Of a stretch of DNA of 64,000 bases, positions 25,901 to 37,900 are shown piece by piece. The first letter of the stretch is position 1; each line of letters opens with the position of its first letter. Origin of the DNA: Atherix ibis. Taxonomy: Eukaryota > Arthropoda > Insecta > Diptera > Athericidae. The position numbers were made by a program, and so were the translations under genes. Under the pieces are notes generated by a model, which searched no databases, was not told the DNA's origin, and saw only the letters and a program-made list of their open reading frames with translations. Location: positions 21,352,233 to 21,416,232 of the forward strand of contig OY282610.1 of assembly GCA_958298945.1 (NCBI GenBank), given 5' to 3'.

Positions 25901-28900
25901 TATTTACAGAAGAAAAAATACCAAATGATTATTTGTACAGGTGGTTTTTAGAATTTTTCAACAACAAAAAAAAAACCTATTATTTCCTTTTGCTCTTACG
26001 TAAGAAAGCAATCAAATAACGTTAAATAAATGCCACTTAAGTCAGAATTTGCTTTTGAAAAGAGTTACTTCAATGACAAGTTCTCTTTTTAACTAGTAAC
26101 TATCGGCCATTTTTTATTTTTTTTAAAGAAGTTAACAACCCAAATCTACACGAGACATGTGGTCAACAAAATAGCCTCATGGTCGTGGCGCCTCCTATAC
26201 AAGCAAACATAATCAAACAACACATTTTGATTGGTTATGTTTTGTCATTTTTGCTACACAAGTTCTAATTTGTTGACATTTCCAAGGTTTTTTTTTGACG
26301 TTAAACATTTGCAAGGTTTCTGACATTGCTCAGTGTTATTTCTTTGACATTTTAAGATCTAAATTATCGAAAAAAAGGTTTTACCTTGAATTGTTTATTA
26401 ATACAACTTTTAAGTAAAACTAGTCTTAAAGTGAAATTTTCATCAATTTTCGTTTTATTCAAAAAATCTGACAGTTAATAAACAATTGAACATTTTTTTT
26501 AATTTTTGGCTTATCTTAAATGTGATGATAAATTTCAATGACAAGTCCTCTTTTTAACTAGTTACTATCGGCCATTTTTTATTTTTTTTAAAGAAGTCAA
26601 CAACCCAAATCTACACGAGACATGTGGTCAACAAAATAGCCTCATGGTCGTGACGAATCCTATACAAGCAAACATAATCAAACAACACATTTTGATTGGT
26701 TATGTTTTATCATTTTTGGTACACGTTCTAATTTGATAACATTTCCAGGGTTTTTATTTGACGTTTAACATTTGCAAGGTTTCTGACATCGCTCAGTGTT
26801 ATTAGTGTTATTTCTTTGACATTTTAAGATCTAAATTATCGAAAGAAAGGTTTTACCTTGAATTGTTTATTAATACAACTTTTAAGTAAAACTAGTCTTA
26901 AAGTGAAATTTTCATCAATTTTCGTTTTATTCAAAAAATCTGAGAGTTAATTAACAATTGAACATTTTTTTTAATTTTTGGCTTATCTTAAATGTGATGA
27001 TAAATTTCAATGACAAGTCCTCTTTTTAACTAGTTACTATCGGCCATTTTTTATTTTTTTTAAAGAAGTCAACAACCCAAATCTACACGAGACATGTGGT
27101 CAACAAAATAGCCTCATGGTCGTGACGAATCCTATACAAGCAAACATAATCAAACAACACATTTTGATTGGTTATGTTTTATCATTTTTGGTACACGTTC
27201 TAATTTGATAACATTTCCAGGGTTTTTATTTGACGTTTAACATTTGCAAGGTTTCTGACATCGCTCAGTGTTATTAGTGTTATTTCTTTGACATTTTAAG
27301 ATCTAAATTATCGAAAAAAAGCTTTTACCTTGAATTGTTTATTAATACAACTTTTAAGTAAAACTAGTCTTAAAGTGAAATTTTCATCAATTTTCGTTTT
27401 ATTCAAAAAATCTGAGAGTTAATTAACAATTGAACATTTTTTTTAATTTTTGGCTTATCTTAAATGTGATGATAAATTTCAATGACAAGTCCTCTTTTTA
27501 ACTAGTAACTATCGGCCATTTTTTATTTTTTTTAAAGAAGTCAACAACCCAAATCTACACGAGACATGTGGTCAACAAAATAGCCTCATGGTCGTGACGA
27601 ATCCTATACAAGCAAACATAATCAAACAACACATTTTGATTGGTTATGTTTTATCATTTTTGGTACACAAGTTCTAATTTGTTGACATTTCTAAGGTTTT
27701 TTTTGACGTTTAACATTTGCAAGGTTTCTGACATTGCTCAGTGTTATTAGTGTTATTTCTTTGACATTTTAAGATCTAAATTATCGAAAAAAAGGTTTTA
27801 CCTTGAATTGTTTATTAATACAACTTTTAAGCAAAAATAATCTTAAAGTGAAATTTTCATCAATTTTCATTTTATTCAAAAAATCTGACATTTAATAAAC
27901 AATCGAACATTTTTGTTTTATTTTTGCCTTATCGTAAATGTGATGATAAATTTGGTTCTATAATTTTTAGAATGTTATTTATTTGAAAAGAAGAAAAAAG
28001 ACAATTTTTAAAAATACATTTCAATGTCATAAGAGTTATGAAAAAGTTTCAATGATTTTCCTATTGCCTATGTGAAAAGAGCAAAACCGAAAAAATATTG
28101 GCGCAAAAACTTGGCTCCAAATCATAAATAATACAGTATTGTTCAGAACCGATACGTACAAATTTTACCTTTAAAATAATTGAAAGAAAAAAAAACCATA
28201 TCGAATAGGTTAGAATTGTGGGGTAATCGGATGGGGCCAGGGAAATGTGCAAAATAACAGACGAAATTCTATATGACACATGCCAGGAATATATATTCTT
28301 CAAATTTGTTCATTTCATCAAAAAACCAAACTGAATACAATACAACTTTTCGATCTTGAGAATTGAATATCGTTCAATGTCTAGCTAAAAATAAGTCTAT
28401 AATATTATCCATTTTATGTATTTACCTTGTGTGCTTAGAATAGAGTTTATTTTTGAAATGAAATTAATTGCAACGAAAATCGGTAATTGTATCCTAACAT
28501 GAGATTGAACAAATGTACAAAAATGTTAAAATATTTAATAATTAATTTAAAAATTCTAAAAGTTTTATTTGTGTGTGTATGTGTGTGTGTGTGTAGGTGT
28601 TTATTAATAAAAGTTCAATTAAAATTTTTTTATGATAAACATTGAATGATTGTCATGACATCTGTAGCTATAAATTTAAAGTAAACGAATTTCTATTAGA
28701 TAATAAAAATGGAATATTTTGCCGATTAAATGCGTACAGATGTCGACACGTGTAATCTACAATAGTATTGGTAATTGCTAAATACATCTATAGGTGTCGT
28801 ATAATTTTTGTTATGATTAATGTTTTATTGCTACACAATGAGTATGGCATTGTTAGTTGTTACTGAGGAGTCTACAGATGGCGTGATGCATAAGTTAATC

Positions 28901-31900
28901 TAATTCATCCGTAAATGGCTTATAGATGGTGATGTGTTTTAAATTAAGACGATAGATGGCGAAGCTTTGAAAATTTGACCAGTCAATGACGTGGCGCTGA
29001 TAGCATTTAAATGAGCGGTTAAATTATTATTGTTGTTTAATTTAGGTGCAACAGTATCATTTGACAGCTGTTAAACAAGGTGGCATTTGTTTAGATTAAG
29101 GTTTACTATCTTATATTATGGATCGACTTAATGCTGCACAATGCAAAGAAATTTTCAAATCTTTACGCAAAACTGGAACTAAATTTTCTGTCCAAATAAT
29201 CCGTTGAATTCTTTACACGAACGGCATTCACATATACAAAATGTCATGTAAAATGTAAAATTTTCCATTGTTGATAAAAATCACAAAAGTTCTTCACCTT
29301 AAATAACTGTCAGTCGTAAACTATATGACACAGCTGTTTAAAAATATGACAGGATTCTTATGAAAGGTTGGATTTACGAAAACCAGAGTTGTTTTAATAT
29401 TTTAACAATTCTCGTATAGTAGCAGTCAGGTATTAATCATACCACCCCTCGTTTAATACTGAAAATCTAAGTTGATTTGTTGCAATAAGAAAGGTGGGCT
29501 TCTTTGTGCCATTACAATTTACTTATTGTAAGTTATTACTTTTAGCCCAGAGATGTCGCTGCTTAGAACATTTTAATATTGCTCACCACATTTTACCATT
29601 GCTCACAATGCAGCACATTTAAATGTTAATTATCATGGTGTTTTGGTGAATAAACATCTAAAGATAATTATCCTTCTCTAACAGTTTCCGCTTATTTACC
29701 ATCCCAAAAACTCACCACTATCTATCGAAACTCACTATTGATGACAATTGACCTCAGACATGTGAACGAAATTTTTTTCGACGATAAGGCTTATAATAAT
29801 GCATCACGAATCATATAACAGCACAAAATAGAGTGAAAAGTTTCCTGGACGAGTAATTTTGAGATTTTGGTATGTCAATTGGCGTCCAAGCGCATGCGAT
29901 TTGCACGATATCCGTCAAGCGCATTCAAATTTGATTGAAAATCATCAAATTTGAATGCGCTTAAAACACGATATCCGTCAAGTAAAGGTCGATTGACAGT
30001 TGGATATGTTCGAAAATATCATTTTCAATCGAGTCTTGCAGAACGTTTCTTTTTTTATTATATTTAGCCTGTAATATATGGCGCTGCTTAAATCTTAACC
30101 CTTAAGATATTGTGATGGTTGAAATTTTACCTGTAGATGTCATGGACGTCACATTTGGGCTTTTTGGTTTGTATTCAATTAGGACTTCAGCTATCGTAGC
30201 GCTTCAAATTGGCCTATAGATGTTGTGCGGTCCAAATTAGTACTTTATTTCGTTGTGGGCGTTGAATTTTGCCAACAGATGTCGTCTCTGTTGAAAGGAA
30301 CTTATAGCTTTTAGCAGAGATGTGATCCCACATCCATCGTAAACAGGAAAAAAATCATACTGGACCATACAGGGGATAATGGTGACACTCGAAGGTGTTA
30401 AATTGTCCATGGGGGTGGGTGGGTGGAGGTTGCTAAGAAGAGGGAAAAAAAATAAAAAAAATATTGAAAACTTGAGAGAAATTACCAAAAAGAAACTAAA
30501 GAAAAAGCAACTTGGTAAAAAAGGATGTGATAGGAATTATGGAGGAAGGTAAAAAAATACTGAAGGAGAAAATGGAATAAAACATCTTTTTTTAAAGAAA
30601 TAAAAAAAGTTATTTAAAAAAAAACGCACAAAAAACTAAAGAAAAGAGAACAAAAAAAAAGTAAAGTCGACCGTCGACATTGGTGGGAGAGCCTTGGTGT
30701 CAAAAAAAAATTTGGAGTGCGCCTTTTTGTGGGGAGCACAATGTCAAATATGTGACCGGATAGCTGTGGGGAGCACAAAATCTGTTCAGTTAACATACTT
30801 GATTTAATATTAACTTTAGAAAAAAGAAAAAGAAAAAAAACTAGTTTTTAATAATGGGTGATTTTTGAAGTTTTTTGTTTTCAAAATTTTAACAAAAAGA
30901 ACACAGAAAAATCGTAAAAGTCATAAATAAATTTTTAGACATTATTTCATGTAAATGTTGGCCACGACCATGCGCGAGGTTCAATTTTGAACCACTTTTT
31001 CGAGCATCTCAGCTGGTATCTTCCAATAAGTTTATCGGCTTCACGCGTAGCCCAATAAAAAAATAGTCTAGAGGCGTCAGTCAAATCGTACGATCTAGGC
31101 GGCAAACTCACCGGTACGGAACGTGATCTAAATTGCTCACCGAACTCATCTCTCAATATGTTCATTGTCTCACGTGTTGTGTAGTATGAGCGCCGTCTTG
31201 TACCACATGGACATCTTTAATTTTGGGCAACAACAAAAAATTCGACATCACTGGTCTCAGCTTACGATTTGACGTTTCTGATCCAATATTTTGGACCAAT
31301 CTTTACTGCTGACGCCATCTATTGGAAAACTGCGGTTTCCCATTTGTACTTCGAATAATTCGAGCATTTCTCGAATGGTGTAATCGTTGCTGAAATATAT
31401 TTAATTATTTTTTTCTAGTTTTTTAATTTTTTTTAATGAATGTTGCGAAACGATAACTTGTGATACAATTGCAGGCATACTTCTAGGTGCATGGAATATA
31501 AATTTCGTGTGTTCTTTCTATTTTCTTATTTCGAATAAATTTTTCCATATTTCATGTTTATGCTTTTTGTTAAGTTTAATGTTACTTACTTTGTTATAAT
31601 ACGAGTAGAATTCCAGGTATCAGTGTTATTCAAATGAAAAAATTCCTAAAAACTTAATACCAATTGTAATTTGGTATATCATCGTCTTCGTGCTCTGTGA
31701 TCGTTTTATTGAAAGCTTTCAACAACAAAAAACGAGAAAAACATTCATTGCCATGGAAAAATACTCGTATTTCATAGAAGGTATTTTGACTAGAAATGCC
31801 TTAGGAAAATTTAATGAATAGAAAATACACTTTACATCAAAGAATTCCAATAAAAATGCCTTCTAGAAAGTTGAAAAAAAACAACAAAGTCTACAAAATA

Positions 31901-34900
31901 CTCGTAGAATAAAAAAATCAAATGGGGCCATAATAAAGTTAGTTATAGCATATCGCATCTCAACATTTTGCATGTACACAAACTCGTTTGAATATCCTTT
32001 GAAAAATTAGGAAGCAAAAACCATTACTAATAATCAAATTATACGAACAGTCCTAATAGAATTGTTGATGATAATACCAGTTGTGGACGTTACAGCGTTA
32101 ACGAACTAATTTCTTGGAAAATTGTATTTTTCTTTAAATTTGCACTACTGCTCTCTATAGAATATTTAAATTTTTCTTTCCACCCCCCCCCCCCCTTTTT
32201 TTAATTATTTTTGTTTTTAAAGTTTCTTATTCATTAAAATATTTCTTAAATTGAAAATTCAGCAAAAAAGAAAACACCAAACTTTTTGGGGACAATCACC
32301 GCTCAGTTGTGAGCTCTTCGTTATTTTCAGTCCAAACTTGAAAATGCTTATTTAGGAAAGTAAAGTTAATTAATGTCAGATTTCGATAAAAGCATATATC
32401 TTAAATATGATGTATAAAACGAGACTTTTTCCAGGACTTGATTATTTTGAGAAAATTTTTGATTTCCAACTGTTTTACGGCCATTAATCGATATGGCTGT
32501 AATTTTTAAATGCTCTTAAGTATGAGGATTATCGAATTAAATAAGATTTTTCGCACAGCCTTAATTGAAGAAAAAGTCCAACTGCGTCAAATCGCACGAT
32601 CTTGGAGGCCAATTGGAAATTACTCGACCTCAGAACTTTTCACGCAATAAAGCTAAAATTTTTTATTAGCGTATTTTTCACGCAATAAAGCTATTGTGTA
32701 GTTTGTGGCGCTATCTTGTAGAAAGCACATTGGGTCCAGATAAAAAAATCTTTAAATTTAGGTTCAAAAAATACATTCGGTTATGAGTCATATCTATCCT
32801 TCTTCATTTTCAAAGAACTACGAACCTATCCACCTTTAAACCAAAATACAATTTCCGCGGTTTCGATTTTTGTTGGTACTCATGTCTCTCATTTATGCCG
32901 ACAAGTTCGGCCATTTAAAATGTTCAGTTAATTTTTGACAGCTGCTTTGCTTGCACGTGTTTAGGCTCGTCTTCGATTTTTGCTCAATTTCGACCAAAAC
33001 CAGCATCGCATTAACATAGCTAAGGAGCTGTTGGACTCTGTCCACGACGACACAAATTTGCTCCAGAGAGTCATAACTGGTGACGAATCATAGGTTTATG
33101 GTTACGACGTAGAAACCAAAGCTCAATCATCCCAATGGAAGCTGCCGCACGAGCCAAGACCGAAAAAAGCGCGCCAAGTTCGGTCGAATGTGAAGGTTTT
33201 TCTTACAGTTTCCTTCGATTGCAGGGGCGTGATGCATTATGAGTTCTTGCCACAGGGTAGAACGGTCAATAAGGAATTATTACCTGTAAGTTATGCGCAA
33301 GTTGCGGGAAGAAATCCCCCAGAAACGCCCGAATTTGTGAAAGAACAAAAATTGGCTTTTGTACCATGATACTGCCCCTGCTCACGCATCGTTGCTTGTG
33401 CCCCAATTTTTGGCTAAAAACAACACACTAATAATGCCGCAGCCACCGTATTCCTCAAATCTGCTCCCCTATTATTTTTTCTTGTTCCCGAGCTCCATGA
33501 AATGACGGCGCTACGCTGCGATTCAGTGCTTCAAAGATTGGAAAAAACGTTGGCACAAGTGTATGGTGGGGATTACTTTGAAGGGGACAACATTTTTTTT
33601 TGAAAAAACACAAAATTCGCGATACTTATTGTACAGACCTCGTATATGGAAATTTTGCCTATTGACGTTTCCACGGAGCAAGAAATGAGCCTTGCTCATA
33701 ATAGTTAAACAAAATTTTGCTACCTTTTTTGTATAAAGTTTTTACAATTTTTTTTCGCATTCCGCTGTAGTTACACTATCTATAACATTATAAAATGGCA
33801 GACCCTGGAACTAAACAAGTGCCATCTAGGAGAAAATTTATGTTTGACAGCTGTCAAATAGCAGAGTTGTACTATCCGAACCTTCATTATGTTAAGGGTA
33901 TTATTGAGAATTCACTCGATTTCATCCTAAATTACTACAGTTAATAATAATACAATCAAATTTATATATTTTTCTTATAGCCCCCCTTCTCATCCCAGAA
34001 AAAAATCGACAAACTTGGTACTATAGCGAACGATTATATACTAAACAGAGACAAAAATCGTACTAATTTTGCTTATCAAAAATTATGCAACAATTTTCCA
34101 CAACACATTAAATCGTATTTAGTTACGAAAATCTAATTAGCTTATTTAATTAATAGAATTCAATTCACAATCCAAAGAGGATGATGACTAATAAATACCC
34201 ATCAATATTCTCCACCATTTTCCATTTTATTGTATGTTCTTGAACGTGCACGTTTGCATAACTCTACTTGTAGACAGTACAAACGACCTGTAATTATTGC
34301 AATTTCAATTAAAACCATTGAAAAATATTTGCCATAATTTCCAATTGAATTATTAAAATGTCAACGGTTAAGCATATTCCAACAGAAAATAACAAAACTA
34401 AACTAAATTCTGTATAAATTATTCATATTATGAGTGTTTTGAGACTATGAATAATTATAATTAGTGATTCTTTGTCGAAAGTCTTAATTTATAAAGATTT
34501 TTCCGTTTTCGTTTTGTAACTAGTCCAAAATTAGGTCAATTACAAAAATTATACATAAACTAAGTTGGAAACTCTGATAAATTTGGACAAAAACCAGTTA
34601 TTTTTCTGATCAAACTGTTCGAGGAAACGAATTATTTTCTTGCTTTTCTTCAATTAATAAAAATCTTCTTTTTTTAAAATTTTTTCAAATCCAAACAAAT
34701 CAATTGATAGCATTTAAGCGTAGACATCAGCGTTTTTTTAATAGGCCATATTTGAAATGTCAAAATCTTCTGTCACTGCACTGTCAGTTGCATTCGGTAA
34801 TGTTCGGAATTTGCTTATGCGAAGATACACGCCTGAACGGCGCTTGGAAACTATCCAATTCTTCTTATCAAAATAATCCTTCTTTTATTGCAACTTATCG

Positions 34901-37900
34901 TGCACATGTGTTTTTTTTTTCAAAAATATTTACTAACACTTAAAAATGAACATTTCTACTATGATTTGTTGAGAGAAACAAATTATTTTCTTTAATTATA
35001 AATCTTAGCAAGTTATTTAAAATTTAATAGAAAATACAGAGTATGCCATCTGTTGGTGTTTTTTTTAACTTTCAAAATATTTGTCACAACACAAATGCCA
35101 TGATTTTTTTTTAGTCCCGTCAAGTAAAGGGTTTTTCAAAAAAGGGATGATGTATTTTCAAATGTCAATATCTTCTGTCACTGCAGTGTCAGTTGTATTC
35201 GATAGCGTTCGGAATTTGTTCATGTGAAGATACACGCCTCAATGACGCTTGCAAATTATCCAAATAATCCTTCTTTTTTTGCAACATATCGTGCACTTCT
35301 TCCAATTTATGGTCGTTATAATCGGTCTGGTGTGCTCACTATTCGTCCAATTGTTGAAAGTTTCGAACGCAATCTTTCTTTTTTACACAATGTTCACGTC
35401 CCAGTAAGAGAAAGGTCCGGTCAAAAAGTGCCCAGAATATTGCTAATGAAGCATTAAATTTATCGATTTCAAGGCGTTCTCAATATTTGGAACAATCTGC
35501 CACAACAACATGGCGTATTTTACGGTTGGATTTGGGCGTATGTCCTCACAAAATTATTAACACAGAAGAATTGAAGCCGATTTTGCTCTGGAACAACATG
35601 AAAATGATGCTGATTTTTCCAAGAAAACCATCTTCTCAGATAAGGGCGGATTTTCATCTCTCTGGATCGGTCATCATTAGGCTGAAGCGAATCTACAAAT
35701 TTTTTGTGGTTTATGGTACGGTGGCATCAACGGTCCTTATTTATTTATTTTTTTATTGAGGAAGGAGTTGCTGTTACTGTGAATTGTGAGTACATGCTTT
35801 TAATAATGGGTGATTTTTGAAGTTTTTTGTTTTCAAAATTTAAACAAGAAGAACACAGAAAAATCGTAAAAGTCATAAATAAATTTTTAGACATTATTTC
35901 ATGTAAATGTTGGCCACGACCATGCGCGAGGTTCAATTTTGAACCACTTTTTCGAGCATCTCAGCACCGCATGGTACGGTGGCATCAACGGTCCTTATTT
36001 ATTTATTTTTTTATTGAGGAAGGAGTTGCTGTTACTGTGAATTGTGAGTACATGCAGCACTAGATTTATTACGGGGAAAATTTAGCGTCGTTGTGATTTA
36101 ACACCTTCGGACTTTCTCTTGTGGGGTTATATGAAGTCATTGGTATATGTCAATAAACCAACAGCCAATGATGTAATCAAATTGAATATTGAAGGCCAAA
36201 AAGATGGTCGAAAATTGGCAAAATCGTATTCGGTTCTGAATTATTCTTTTTAAAAAAAATAATAAATTTTGTTCTGGCAGATTTTTTTTGTGTTTCATTT
36301 GAAAAAGAAAAACACATATCACTCTTATAAAAAAAAACTCTGTATTTAGTTACTTATCTTTCTGCAAGATGGCGAAATTTTTTTTTGTTATTTTATGTTG
36401 TCCCTAAATTTTTGGGGAAATAGTTTTTTTTTTTTAATTTTGAAATTCATTCAAAAAATCCTTTCTTTGATTGAAAATTTTAAATTTTAGAAATTTTTAG
36501 TGCTTTGGTTATTATTTTTTAATTGATTTTGAATTATTGTAGTTTCTATTAAATAAGTTTATCTAAAATTTATTCAATGCTTACTACCAATCTTGTGTAA
36601 AAGCTCATAAATTGCATTTTCGTTTTATTAGGAATCTTTATCCTCAATAGTAATTCTTTATATTTCGTTTCCTCTTTCATATATGTGACACGTTCTTTTT
36701 ATGGTCGATGATGGCGTTAGTATCGCGCGCATATTGTTCGAGTGAAAATACCAAAATAGCGTCTGTTCTATATTGAAAATCTGTATTTGTGAGTCTTGCT
36801 TTGATTTGCCATAATTTATTTATGCAATTTTTTAAAAATTTTCTTCTTCTTTGACTAGTTTGTTCTATGGTTAATTGGTATTTTTTTTTTAGTTTGTGTT
36901 TTTTTATAAAAAAAAAAAACTTTAGGGCTTGATATTCATTCTATTTTTCGGTGTGCATATCTAATTCTGTTACCTTATTCTTATAATCATGTCAATTTAC
37001 TTTCTTTTCTTTAAATTAGAAGAATTATTTTCAAAATCATATATAATATGTTATCTATTGTGTATTTTTTTTTGTTTTTTTTTTAAGCTTTCACTCTTTA
37101 TCATACCAACATAAAAGCATTAGCCAACCTAATATCACATCATATATTATTGGTGGTAAATTATATAAGCTAAAGTAAATGTTTTATATTTTTTATTTTG
37201 GGTAAATCAAATTAAAACCAATTAGTTAATCTACCTTTCTGATTATTTATCCTTTATTTAAGCAAACGATTTGTTGTTTGGCTGCTTATTAATAGGCAAA
37301 AATAAATTTCAGCGGACTTAGTTTGTGTCTAGATGGTATTTTTTTTTCTTTTAGATTTATTTCGAAAAAGGATATTTGTTTAAATATTTGAACGATTTTT
37401 TTTCTTATTTAATTTTTGTAGTAAATATTTCTGGGTTAAATTTCAGTTAAAAATTTTTTTATTTAAATTCTTTTATTAATTTTATAATTTTTTAATTTTT
37501 TATTAATTTTATATTTTTTTAAAAAATTGTTTCTTTTTCACAGAGAAAGATTACTCCTTCAAACAATCCCCCTCCCCTCTCATGAAGTTCACCAGACTCC
37601 TTGAGTTTGAATTGATTTGTTCGCATTTTTATTTCAATTGTTTTAGTTATATTATTTTGTCTGTTCAAAAAGTATCGTGAATTTTGAATTTTCGCGGGTT
37701 ACGTAGATTCGATTTTCGATTATTTGTGGTGTTATGTTCGGCCATTTTGAATGTTCGATTTTCGACAAGTTCGGCCATTTTGAATGTTCAGTTAATTTTT
37801 GACAGCTGCTTTGCTTGCACGTGTTTTGACTCGTCTTCGATTTTTGCCCATTTTTTGACCAAAAACAGCATCGCATTAACATTGCTAAGGAGCTGCCGGA

